Notes under the pieces: generated by a model
The model's database searches: none
What the model was told of the DNA's origin: nothing
What the model saw: only the letters and a program-made list of their open reading frames with translations
Shown: piece after piece, positions 29,691 through 37,445 of the stretch
Layout: each line of letters starts with the position of its first letter
Position numbering within the stretch: the first letter of the stretch is position 1
Assembly: GCF_001419745.1 (NCBI RefSeq)
Contig: NZ_LIRJ01000034.1
Location: forward strand, 1 to 64,000
Origin: Streptomyces silaceus
Lineage (GTDB): Bacteria; Actinomycetota; Actinomycetes; Streptomycetales; Streptomycetaceae
Length of the DNA: 64,000 bases
Direction of reading: 5' to 3'
Position numbers and translations under genes: made by a program

Positions 29691-31205
29691 ATGTCGCTCG
29701 CCGGCCGCAGAGTCCGTCGCACTATGCCCCTGATCGCCGCGTCACTGCTGGTCGGCAGCGGCCTCACGGCCTGGACGCTGGGGCAGGGCACCGCCCACGC
29801 GGCCCCGGTGGACGGGCCGCGGGCCGGTGCCGCCGACGCGCGGGGCACGGACGACTTCAACGGCGACGGTGTCGCCGACCTGGTCGTCGGCGCCCCGGGC
29901 GGCACGGTGTCCGGCAAGGCGAAGGCCGGGTACGTGGTGGTGACGTACGGCTCGAAGGACGGTCTGGACCCGGCTCACAAGAAGGTCGTGAGCCGGTCCA
30001 CGGCGGGGGTGCCGGGGGCGGCCACCGCCCAGCAGGAGTTCGGCGGCACGGTCACCAAGGGCGACCTGGACCACGACGGGTTCGCGGACCTGGTGATCGG
30101 CTCCGGAGGACCGGGGTCCGGCGCGGGCGTGGTGGTTCTGTGGGGGTCCGCGTCGGGCCTCACCGGCGGCACGAGGATCGACGGCTTCGGCTTCGCGCCG
30201 CAGGCCGGCGACTTCGACGGCGACGGCCGCACCGATCTGGCCCTGTTCGCCGGGGCGGGCTCGCACGGCGACGACCCGATCGGCCAGGACGCCCGGCTGT
30301 GGAAGGGCCCGATCGCGCGCGACGGCAAGCCGGCCGCGACGCTCGACTTCATGGACGCGTCGCAGTGGTGGAGCTACGAGAACGACGAGCGCCCCGACCC
30401 GTCCTGCCGTGAGAAGCCCGAGGTCTGTGTCGACGGGCCCCTGTCCGTCAAGGGCCCGGTCGTGCCGAAGGCGGTCGGCGACATCAACGGCGACGGCCGC
30501 GCCGACATCGTGATGAACGACTACTACGGCGACGGCGAGTGGGGCAACCGCGTCCTGTACGGCGGCGCCACGGGCTTCAAGCGGGGCGGGGCCCCGGGTT
30601 CGCGCGGCGCCCTGGGCGTCGGCGACATCAACGGCGACCGCTACGACGACGTGGTGGTCGGCGGCGGCGACTACGAGGCCAAGGTCATGGTCGCCTACGG
30701 CTCGGCGGAGGGCCTCACGGGCGACGTGCAGAAGTTCGACCAGGATCTGCCGGGCGTCCCCGGTGCCGAGGAGAGGGGTGACCTCTTCGGCGCCTCGGTC
30801 GCCGTCGGCGACGTGACGGGCGACGGCTACGCGGACGTGGCGCTCGGCGTGCCCGGCGAGGACGTGGGCACCGTCACCGACGCGGGCGCGGTCGTCCTGG
30901 TGCGCGGCGGCGCGAACGGCGTGACGGGCACCGGCGCCCAGGCCTTCCACCAGGACACCGCGGGCGTGCCCGGCGTCGCCGAGAAGAACGACCGGTTCGG
31001 GGCGGCCGCGGCCCTGGTCGACGTCACCGGTGACGGCCGCGCCGATCTGGCGGCGTCCTCCGTGGAGGAGAACGCGCACGCCGGCGCGCTGTGGTCGCTG
31101 CGCGGCACGGCCTCGGGCCTGACCACGACGAAGTCCGTCGCCTTCGGCCCCAAGGACGTCGCCGCCCCGAACACGGCGGCGCTGTTCGGCAGCACGCTGC
31201 GCTAG
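29691..31205 (+). CDS. Secreted FG-GAP repeat (integrin-like) protein
   Basis: A 504-residue exported protein. A signal peptide (RRVRRTMPLIAASLLVGSGL, with cleavage near AHAAP) precedes at least seven FG-GAP units, each carrying a calcium-binding D-x-D/N-x-D-G motif: DFNGDGVADLVVGAPGG, DLDHDGFADLVIGS, DFDGDGRTDLALF, DINGDGRADIVMNDY, DINGDRYDDVVVGGGD, DVTGDGYADVALGVPG and DVTGDGRADLAAS. They should form a seven-bladed beta-propeller. The role is probably adhesion or ligand binding at the cell surface; no catalytic residues are visible. ATG 29691 follows AAGGGA and a 13-bp inverted repeat. Terminated by a hairpin. Confidence 0.88.
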   Translation: MSLAGRRVRRTMPLIAASLLVGSGLTAWTLGQGTAHAAPVDGPRAGAADARGTDDFNGDGVADLVVGAPGGTVSGKAKAGYVVVTYGSKDGLDPAHKKVVSRSTAGVPGAATAQQEFGGTVTKGDLDHDGFADLVIGSGGPGSGAGVVVLWGSASGLTGGTRIDGFGFAPQAGDFDGDGRTDLALFAGAGSHGDDPIGQDARLWKGPIARDGKPAATLDFMDASQWWSYENDERPDPSCREKPEVCVDGPLSVKGPVVPKAVGDINGDGRADIVMNDYYGDGEWGNRVLYGGATGFKRGGAPGSRGALGVGDINGDRYDDVVVGGGDYEAKVMVAYGSAEGLTGDVQKFDQDLPGVPGAEERGDLFGASVAVGDVTGDGYADVALGVPGEDVGTVTDAGAVVLVRGGANGVTGTGAQAFHQDTAGVPGVAEKNDRFGAAAALVDVTGDGRADLAASSVEENAHAGALWSLRGTASGLTTTKSVAFGPKDVAAPNTAALFGSTLR

Positions 31206-31207
31206 CC

Positions 31208-31234
31208 GGGGGCCGCGCCCGGCACGCGGCCCCC
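31208..31234 (+). terminator. Hairpin terminator after FG-GAP gene
   Basis: Perfect 10-bp inverted repeat GGGGGCCGCG / CGCGGCCCCC with a 7-nt loop, two bases beyond the stop codon of the FG-GAP gene. Confidence 0.7.
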
Positions 31235-31241
31235 TGGGCCC

Positions 31242-31276
31242 GGTCCGAGGCCTCCCCCCGTCGGAGGCCTCAGACC
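31242..31276 (-). terminator. Hairpin terminator at the end of the GNAT gene
   Basis: Inverted repeat GAGGCCTCC / GGAGGCCTC (31247-31271) with outer GGTC/GACC pairing, spanning the leftward GNAT stop codon. It serves convergent transcription with the FG-GAP gene terminator. Confidence 0.6.
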
Positions 31277-32223
31277 GGACGGATCAACTCCCAGGTGTCC
31301 ACGGCGTAGTCGAGGGTCATGCCGTGCCGCTCGTAGAGCGCGAGGGCACCGCTGCTGTTGTCGGTGTCCACGCCGAGGCCGATCCGGTCGCGGCCCAGCG
31401 CGGCGTAGTGCCCGAAGGCGTGGCGCAACAGATGGCCGCCGAGGCCCCGGCCGCGCAGCTCGGCGCGGACGCCGAGGTTGCCGACCCAGCCCGTCGACGG
31501 GCGGTCGTTGTGGGTGCGCAGCACGGCCGCGTCGCCGAAGCCCTCCACGTGCACGAGCCAGATCAGCGACCAGTCCGCGTGCTCCCCGTCGATGTCGCCC
31601 AGCCACTGCGCGTAGCTGCGGGGCTGGTAGTCGAAGTGGTCGGTGAAGCACTCCTGGAGCAGGGCGTGGGCGCGCCTGCGGTCCTCCTCGGCCAGACAGG
31701 TCCGCAGTGTCACGCCGGCCGGTGGCGCGGGCAACGGGTCGGCGGCCGGGTCGAGGTGACGCTCCATCACGTGGTAACGGCGGACCGTGCGCCAGCCACG
31801 GGCGCGGAGCGCCGGCAGGTCCATCGTGGGCGCGGTGTTGAGGTGCAGGTGGACCACCGCGCGCGCCGCGCCGTTGGCCGCGGCGCGCTCCGCCGCGCGG
31901 TGCTCCATCAGGTCGAACAGGTGCAGGGCGCCCCCCGGACGGCCCGGCAGGACGTAGTGGTCGACGTCGATGCGCTCGCCGCCGGAGTCGTCCCACAGCA
32001 GCGCGTACCCGACGAGCCGGTCGCCGTCGAACAGCAGCCAGGAGTCCCGCTCCAGGTCGACCTCGGGATGCCTCAAGTCGGCCTGGATCCGGCTCAGTTC
32101 GGTGTCGGCGCGACCGGTCTCCAGCAGGTCGACCTCATTGAGCAGCGCGCACACCGCCGCCGCGTCGCCGAGCGTGGCGGGCCGCACGGTCAGGCCCGCG
32201 GGCGGTACGAGGGAGGTGGTCAT
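31270..32223 (-). CDS. Tandem GNAT-domain N-acetyltransferase
   Basis: A 317-residue protein with two GNAT acetyltransferase domains, in the style of MshD-like tandem enzymes. Domain 1 spans roughly residues 10-150; domain 2 roughly 165-317, with the acetyl-CoA loop NLGVRAELRGRGLGGHLLRH (R-x-x-G-x-G/A), followed by GLGVDTDNSSGALALYERHG. The first domain lacks a clear acetyl-CoA loop, so it may be degenerate and structural. The substrate is unknown. I start at ATG 32223 (MTTSLVPPAGL) rather than the longer upstream frame. It is on the same strand as, and downstream of, a TetR gene, separated by 75 bp. Confidence 0.82.
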   Translation of the reverse strand: MTTSLVPPAGLTVRPATLGDAAAVCALLNEVDLLETGRADTELSRIQADLRHPEVDLERDSWLLFDGDRLVGYALLWDDSGGERIDVDHYVLPGRPGGALHLFDLMEHRAAERAAANGAARAVVHLHLNTAPTMDLPALRARGWRTVRRYHVMERHLDPAADPLPAPPAGVTLRTCLAEEDRRRAHALLQECFTDHFDYQPRSYAQWLGDIDGEHADWSLIWLVHVEGFGDAAVLRTHNDRPSTGWVGNLGVRAELRGRGLGGHLLRHAFGHYAALGRDRIGLGVDTDNSSGALALYERHGMTLDYAVDTWELIRPV

Positions 32224-32298
32224 GGCACCACTGTCCGGGGCGGGGCACCCGGCTCGCAACGGAGTTTTCGCCGCCCGGGTCACGCCGGGCCCCAGGCC

Positions 32299-32955
32299 CT
32301 AGGGAGCGTCGGGGCGCTCCCCCGGCTCCCGGTCGCGCAGGGCGCAGACGCCGCTGAAGACGCCCGCGAGGTGGTCGGCCAGGGCGGCGAGGGCGTTGGC
32401 GGGCGGCAGGCCTTCCGGGTCGGCGAAGAGGTGGGCGGTCAGGCCCTCGGTGTACGCGGCGATGCGCGCCGCCTCGACGTGCTCGTCGGCCTCCGCGGAC
32501 ACCTCGCCGCACTCCTTGGCGTTCACGATCGCCTGCGCGAGGTGGGCGCGGGTGCGCCGCAGGGCCGCGGTCCTGAGCTCGCCGAGCCGCCGGTCGTCGG
32601 CCGCGCGCCCGGCGAAGGCGAGCGCGACGCGCCAGTCCTGCCTGCGCGCCGCGTCCAGCGGCATGCTCTCGGCCAGGGCGTCCAGGACCATGTGCTCGAT
32701 CCGGGTCCCGGCGGCCTCGGCGTTCCCGATCAGGGCGGTCACCCGCTGCTCGAACCGCTCCAGGACATGGCCGTAGGCGAACAGCAGCATCTCGTCCTTG
32801 CTGCGGAAGTAGTGCTGGACGAGCCCGACGGAGATCCCGGCCTCCGCGGCCGTCCTGGCGACCGTGACCGCGCCGAGCCCGTCGGCGGCGATGAGCCGGC
32901 CCACCGCGGCGGCCACTTGGTGACGGCGTTCTTCGTGATCGGCGACGCGAGGCAT
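32299..32955 (-). CDS. TetR-family transcriptional regulator
   Basis: A 218-residue TetR regulator. The HTH begins VAAAVGRLIAADGLGAVTVA and continues RTAAEAGISVGLVQHYFRSK, followed by the DEMLLFAYGHVLERF helix typical of BetI-like members. The remaining helical domain is the ligand/dimerisation region. It is divergent from the membrane serine hydrolase at 33021; the 65-bp intergenic region holds two dyads that are good operator candidates. It probably represses the hydrolase and itself. Start ATG 32955. Confidence 0.88.
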   Translation of the reverse strand: MPRVADHEERRHQVAAAVGRLIAADGLGAVTVARTAAEAGISVGLVQHYFRSKDEMLLFAYGHVLERFEQRVTALIGNAEAAGTRIEHMVLDALAESMPLDAARRQDWRVALAFAGRAADDRRLGELRTAALRRTRAHLAQAIVNAKECGEVSAEADEHVEAARIAAYTEGLTAHLFADPEGLPPANALAALADHLAGVFSGVCALRDREPGERPDAP

Positions 32956-32971
32956 GGGTTGACCATACCGC

Positions 32972-33010
32972 CGTACGGTAACGTCATAACCGTACGCGCA
33001 TATGGTTATG
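32972..33010. promoter_or_regulatory. Overlapping dyads in TetR/serine-hydrolase divergent promoter
   Basis: CGTACGGT (32972-32979) / ACCGTACG (32989-32996) form one inverted repeat. CATAACC (32985-32991) / GGTTATG (33004-33010) form a second, overlapping one. They sit between the TetR start and the serine-hydrolase start, as expected for an autoregulated divergent promoter. Confidence 0.55.
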
Positions 33011-33020
33011 GGGAGGCGAC

Positions 33021-34727
33021 ATGAGCGGAAGCAGTGGTGTCAGAGGAGCGAGGAGAGGCGGCGTCGCGTGGGGGCGGCGGCTCTCGGCGTTGGGCCTGGC
33101 GGCGGTCGCCGTCATGGGAATGGCCGTCCCGCCGGCGGGCGCGACCCCACCCGTGGGAGCCGTCCCGTCGGCGCAAGCCGAGCCGTCGGCCGCCGCCCTG
33201 GACCGCGTGGACGCCTACGCCGAGGAGCAGCGCGCGCGGACCCGTGTCCCCGGCATGGCACTCGCCGTCGTCAAGGGCGGCGACGTGGTCCACCGGCGCG
33301 CCTGGGGCGAGGACGGCAACGGCGATCCGGTCACGCGCCGCACGCCGTTCCTCGTCGGGTCGCTGTCCAAGCCGATCACGGCGACCGCCGTGATGCATCT
33401 GGCCGAGGCGGACCGGCTGCGGCTCGACGCGCCCGTGCGCCGCTATCTGCCGTGGTTCGAGCCCTCGGGTCCCGAGGCACGGCGCATGACGGTCCGTCAT
33501 CTGCTCAACCAGACCAGCGGGATGACCGAGCGGGACGGCCTGACGCGCGCCGACCGGTTCGACAACGCCCCGGGCGGCGTGGAGCGCGTGGCACGGAGCC
33601 TCGCCCAGGTGCGCACCGTGACACCGCCCGGGGCACGGCACGCGTACAGCAACGCCAACTACATGCTGCTGGGCGCGGTGGTGGAGCGGGTCACCCGACG
33701 GCCCTTCGGTCCGTGGCTGCGGGACGCGGTGCTGCGGCCGCTCGGCATGGACGGCGCGATCGTCAACGCGCGCGACGCGGAACGCCGCGGACTCGCCCCG
33801 GGACACCGCTACTTCTTCGGCCGTACGACGCCTTTCGAGGCCCCCTTCGACGCCTCGGGCGTGCCCTACGGATACGTGGGCGCCGACATCGACGACCTCG
33901 CCGCGTTCGCCGCCGCGCAGCTCGGCGGCGGCGGTCCGGCCGCGCGCGCCGTGGTCTCGCCGGACGGGCTGCGCGAACTGCACGAGGGCACCGTCAAGGC
34001 GGGCACCTCGCACCGCTACGGCCTGGGCTGGCGCGACGACTCCTTCGACGACCTCGGCGAGCGCGTCGTGTGGCACGGCGGCGCCACCCCCGGCTTCCAC
34101 GGCACCGTCGCCCTCGCGCCCGGCCGCGACCTCGCGGTCGTCGTCCAGCACAACGCGTACAACCCGCTGCGCGACGAACAGCTGAACTCGACGGCGTTCG
34201 GCGCCCTGCGCATCCTGCTCGGCGGGCGGCCCGAACCGGCCCCGGCCGACCCGATGCTCGCCACCCTGCTGACCGTCGTCACCGGCACGGCCCTCGCGCT
34301 GGCGCTCGCCCTGACCTGGTCGGTGTTCCGGCTGGTGCGGCCCGGCAGCAGGAAGTCCCGCGCACGGCGGAGGGGTTGGGTGATCGCGCGCGGTGTCTGC
34401 GCGGCCGCGGGGCTGCTGCTCCTCGCGTTCGCGGCCGTGTACGTGCTGCCCCGGCAGGTCACCGGGGTGGACCTGGCGCAGATCCTGCTGTTCGTGCCCG
34501 ACGCCGGGCGCACCCTCGTCGCGGTCGCCGTGCTCGCCTGCGCCCTCGCCGTGGCGCGCGGGGCCCACACCGTGCGGGCCCTGCGCCCCCTCACGCGTAC
34601 GGCCCCGTCTCCCGGCGCCGCTCCAGCCGGTCCACCAGCAGCTCGTACGACCGCCGCACCACCTGACAGGCGCGGCGCGTCGCACCCGAGTGCGCCGGGT
34701 CGGCCGTCAGGCCCGCCCAGTGCGTGA
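33021..34727 (+). CDS. Membrane-anchored serine hydrolase (class C beta-lactamase/DD-peptidase fold)
   Basis: A 568-residue protein. A signal peptide (residues about 18-41) precedes a penicillin-binding-type catalytic domain with SxxK (Ser114-Lys117 in VGSLSKPI), a YxN motif (YSNANY) and HGG (WHGGATPG). Four membrane helices follow at about 410-520, then a proline/alanine-rich tail. It could be a beta-lactamase, an esterase or a DD-carboxypeptidase; motifs alone do not decide. It is controlled most likely by the divergent TetR. Its last 137 bp overlap the 3' end of the oppositely oriented GTPase gene. GGGGAGG lies just upstream of the ATG. Confidence 0.87.
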   Translation: MSGSSGVRGARRGGVAWGRRLSALGLAAVAVMGMAVPPAGATPPVGAVPSAQAEPSAAALDRVDAYAEEQRARTRVPGMALAVVKGGDVVHRRAWGEDGNGDPVTRRTPFLVGSLSKPITATAVMHLAEADRLRLDAPVRRYLPWFEPSGPEARRMTVRHLLNQTSGMTERDGLTRADRFDNAPGGVERVARSLAQVRTVTPPGARHAYSNANYMLLGAVVERVTRRPFGPWLRDAVLRPLGMDGAIVNARDAERRGLAPGHRYFFGRTTPFEAPFDASGVPYGYVGADIDDLAAFAAAQLGGGGPAARAVVSPDGLRELHEGTVKAGTSHRYGLGWRDDSFDDLGERVVWHGGATPGFHGTVALAPGRDLAVVVQHNAYNPLRDEQLNSTAFGALRILLGGRPEPAPADPMLATLLTVVTGTALALALALTWSVFRLVRPGSRKSRARRRGWVIARGVCAAAGLLLLAFAAVYVLPRQVTGVDLAQILLFVPDAGRTLVAVAVLACALAVARGAHTVRALRPLTRTAPSPGAAPAGPPAARTTAAPPDRRGASHPSAPGRPSGPPSA

Positions 34728-36147
34728 GCCGCTCGCGGGCGCGGGCCGTGAGCCGCGGCGCGGTCGCGTCCGCCGGCAGGCCGAGGAGGGCGTGCGGGGC
34801 GTGCCCGTACTCCCCGGTGACGCGCAGCAGGTCGGCCGCGTCGGGCGGGTCGAGGGCGACGGCGCCGCTGTAGTGGCCGCGCAGCACGGCGAGTTCGGCG
34901 AAGGCGTGCTCCGCGTGCTCCAGGCGGGTGACGGCGGTGGCGGCGCGCTCCAGGGTGGCGCGGGCCCGCGGTGAGCCGCCGGCCAGTTCCGGCAGGGCCC
35001 TGGTGTGCTGGACCGCGCGCGCCAGTTTGACCAGTTCGGCGCGGTGGCCGAAGTGGTCGGTGAGCAGGGCGCGGAAGTCCGCCATGCCGCTGCCCCGGTG
35101 CAGCTCGGCGCGGAGCGTCTCGCGCGTGTCGGCGCCCTCCCGGATCAGCCGGGCGGCCAGGACGATGCCGTAGCCGCCGAAGCGGGTGTGCAGGGCGAGG
35201 CGGCGGGCTGCGGGCACCGGCACGTGCGGCAGGTCGGCGGAGACGAACTCCGCGCCGAAGTACACGCGGTCGGCGAGTTCGGACGGCGTCAGCGCGGACA
35301 GGGCGGTGAGGTCGGCGACGTCCTGGTCGGTGCAGCTGCCCGCCGCCGCGCCGACCAGGCTCGCCAGCGGGCACAGGTCGTAGAGCAGCCGCCGGGCGCC
35401 CGCGGCGTCCATGAGGCGTCCGGCCACCCGGCGGCCCTCGGCGAGCGGGTCGTCGTGGGCCGGCCAGAACAGCTCGACCTTGGTGAGCGCGCCGACCGTG
35501 GTGACCGGCCCGGCGGCGCCGACGCCCGCCCCGGTGAAGTCCCGCAGGAGGTCCTCCTCCGAGGAGGCGAGGCCGCGCGCGAAGACGAGCACGAGCGCGT
35601 CGGCCTTGGCGGCCTGGCCCAGTGTCGCGGCGCGTACGTCGCCCTCGTCCAGGGCGAGGAACCGCAGCGTGTTGGCGGAGTCCTCGCCGAAGTGCGAGTC
35701 GAGGCCCGGCGTGTCGACCAGGTCGAAGTCGCGCAGGTAGGGGTGCGGGTCGGTGATCTCCAGGTAGTCGATCCGGCGCAGCAGCGCGGCGAGTTCGGGC
35801 GCGCCGCGCGCACGCGCGGTGAGCTTCTCCAGCTCGGCGATGTCGCGGCGCTGCGCGGGTGTGCCGTCGGTGTAGTGCACGGTGAGGGTCCTGGCCGGGC
35901 CGTGGCGCAGCCAGTTGACGTTGAAGGTGAGCTCCTCGACGCCGGTCGGCACGCGCTCCCCGCCGAGCAGGGCGTTGGCCAGGGTGGACTTGCCCGAGCT
36001 GACGCGGCCGACGAGGGCGACCCTGAGGGGCGCCGCGATCCTCGCGCGCTCCTCGGTCAGGGCCGCGCGGGCCTCCTCGAAGTCCGGTGCGGTGCCGAGG
36101 ACTTCGAGGGCCTCGCCGAAGGCGCCGGCCGCGCGGTCACGGAGCAC
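34591..36147 (-). CDS. Large GTPase, dynamin/YfjP-like
   Basis: A 518-residue P-loop GTPase. G1 is GRVSSGKST (residues 47-55), G3 DLVDTPGLDS (Asp145-Gly148) and G4 TKVE (222-225). The remaining ~290 residues are helical and lack the long paddle and helices of a full dynamin, so it is a compact dynamin-superfamily (YfjP-like) protein. Start GTG 36147 follows GGAGGG; its first 11 bp overlap the previous gene. Last gene of the leftward unit sigma-62aa-Hsp70/WD40-dynamin-C39-unknown-GTPase. Its 3' end overlaps the serine hydrolase by 137 bp. Probably works with the other large GTPase. Confidence 0.82.
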   Translation of the reverse strand: MLRDRAAGAFGEALEVLGTAPDFEEARAALTEERARIAAPLRVALVGRVSSGKSTLANALLGGERVPTGVEELTFNVNWLRHGPARTLTVHYTDGTPAQRRDIAELEKLTARARGAPELAALLRRIDYLEITDPHPYLRDFDLVDTPGLDSHFGEDSANTLRFLALDEGDVRAATLGQAAKADALVLVFARGLASSEEDLLRDFTGAGVGAAGPVTTVGALTKVELFWPAHDDPLAEGRRVAGRLMDAAGARRLLYDLCPLASLVGAAAGSCTDQDVADLTALSALTPSELADRVYFGAEFVSADLPHVPVPAARRLALHTRFGGYGIVLAARLIREGADTRETLRAELHRGSGMADFRALLTDHFGHRAELVKLARAVQHTRALPELAGGSPRARATLERAATAVTRLEHAEHAFAELAVLRGHYSGAVALDPPDAADLLRVTGEYGHAPHALLGLPADATAPRLTARARERLTHWAGLTADPAHSGATRRACQVVRRSYELLVDRLERRRETGPYA

Positions 36148-36736
36148 CGGAGCCCTCCGCGGGGCCGAGGAAGTGGGCGAAGAACTCCGGTCCGATGGCC
36201 CGGTAGTACGGTTCCAGGCCAGGTTCGAGGAGCGTGCGCAGCAGAGCGGAGAAGCGCTCGCGGCCCTCGAAACGGGTGCGCGCGGCCAGTCCCGCACACA
36301 ACGCGTCGTAGAGCGTGAGGAGTTCGTGCCGTGCGGCGCGGTAGTCGCCGAGCGTGCCGCGTACGGCCTCGTGCGGGAAGGTCCCCGCCGGCGTCGGGTC
36401 GCCGGGCAGGGGCCAGGGCCGGGTCAGGCGCAGGTCGACGTACTCCATCGGGCGGCCCGTGGCGCGGTCGAGGGTGAGGGTGGCGAACGGCGGGAACAGC
36501 TCGGCGCCCCCGTCCCGCAGCGGCCGCATGCCGAACAGTGGGACGCGCAGGCAGACCCGGGGGACGCCGTCGTCCGCCCCGGGGGCCAGGCGCAGCGGCA
36601 CGGGCCAGCCGATGCCGCTCTCCATGGGGGCGAGCTGCCGGAACAGCGGCATGCGGCGCAGTCCCGCGAGGAGCACCTCGGTGGGCACGGGTCCGCCGTC
36701 GGCGGGCTTCGGCGGGCCCGGGTACGGATCAGGCAT
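36137..36736 (-). CDS. Conserved hypothetical protein of the GTPase operon
   Basis: A 199-residue soluble protein that I cannot assign to a family. A proline-rich N-terminus (MPDPYPGPPKP) is followed by alpha/beta segments (VPTEVLLAGLRRMPLFRQLA, then FATLTLDRATGRPMEYVDLR) and a helical C-terminus ending FAHFLGPAEGSGAP. No membrane helix or catalytic motif is obvious. Its start overlaps the C39-like gene by eight bases, and its end overlaps the GTPase by 11 bases, so it is certainly part of the operon. A role as an adaptor or substrate-recognition component is possible but unproven. Confidence 0.75.
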   Translation of the reverse strand: MPDPYPGPPKPADGGPVPTEVLLAGLRRMPLFRQLAPMESGIGWPVPLRLAPGADDGVPRVCLRVPLFGMRPLRDGGAELFPPFATLTLDRATGRPMEYVDLRLTRPWPLPGDPTPAGTFPHEAVRGTLGDYRAARHELLTLYDALCAGLAARTRFEGRERFSALLRTLLEPGLEPYYRAIGPEFFAHFLGPAEGSGAP

Positions 36737-37445
36737 GGTGGCCTCCTGCCGTGGCGGCCGTGGTGACGGTGAACCGGCCCGAGTCCTGCCAGGCGGCCAG
36801 GAAGTCCCGCTCGGGCACGGCGAGGCCCGCGCCGTCGGGGCGTCCCGGGTCGTTGAGGATCACCTGGAGGTTGCCCGGGTCGCTCCGGTCGACGCCGATG
36901 ACCTGGACCACGTGGTCGGCGCCCTGACCGGGGATGCCCGCGACGTCGGCGAGTTCCTGGGCCTGTGCGTCGGCGGCGAGTATCTCGTCGGAGTCGACGG
37001 CGACGAGCACGCCCGCGCCCTCGGCGAGGGAGGACTCCAGGCTCTCCAGGCTCTCGCCCTGGGTGCGCTCGACGGGCACTCCGTAGAACTCCAGGAGGTT
37101 GCCGACGTCGTCCATGGGGGTGCCGCCGCCGGGCCGGTACCAGTCGTGGGCCTCGGCGACGGCGACCAGTTCCTCCTCGGTGTGGTCGACGCCGGTGAAC
37201 CGGTCGATCAGGAACTCCTGGCCGACGACGGCGCAGGTGTCGGCGGACTGCTGCTCGTGCCAGAGGGCGATGTCCTCCTGCCCCTGGTCGACGGTCGCCG
37301 CGGAGGCGAACTCCGCGGTGTCCGCGCCGAAGGCGCCGAGGCCGCCGTCCGCCGGTTCCGGTGACGCGAACGACTCGAAGTCCCCGAAGGCGGCGTCGTC
37401 CTCGGGCCCCTGGTACGGATCGTCGTGGGCGCTGTCGAAGGTCAT
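36729..37445 (-). CDS. C39-like papain-fold cysteine protease
   Basis: A 238-residue protein. An acidic disordered first ~60 residues are followed by a C39-like domain. The oxyanion-hole Gln65/66 (HEQQSADTC), catalytic Cys71, His178 (GADHVVQVIGVD) and Asn198 or Asp199 (VILNDPG) are arranged as in bacteriocin-processing C39 peptidases and other papain-like proteins. There is no ABC or membrane part, so it is a stand-alone enzyme, probably cytoplasmic. Its ATG overlaps the dynamin stop (ATGA at 37442), so the two are coupled. Its substrate is unknown; one of the operon's own proteins is possible (inference). Confidence 0.7.
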   Translation of the reverse strand: MTFDSAHDDPYQGPEDDAAFGDFESFASPEPADGGLGAFGADTAEFASAATVDQGQEDIALWHEQQSADTCAVVGQEFLIDRFTGVDHTEEELVAVAEAHDWYRPGGGTPMDDVGNLLEFYGVPVERTQGESLESLESSLAEGAGVLVAVDSDEILAADAQAQELADVAGIPGQGADHVVQVIGVDRSDPGNLQVILNDPGRPDGAGLAVPERDFLAAWQDSGRFTVTTAATAGGHHA

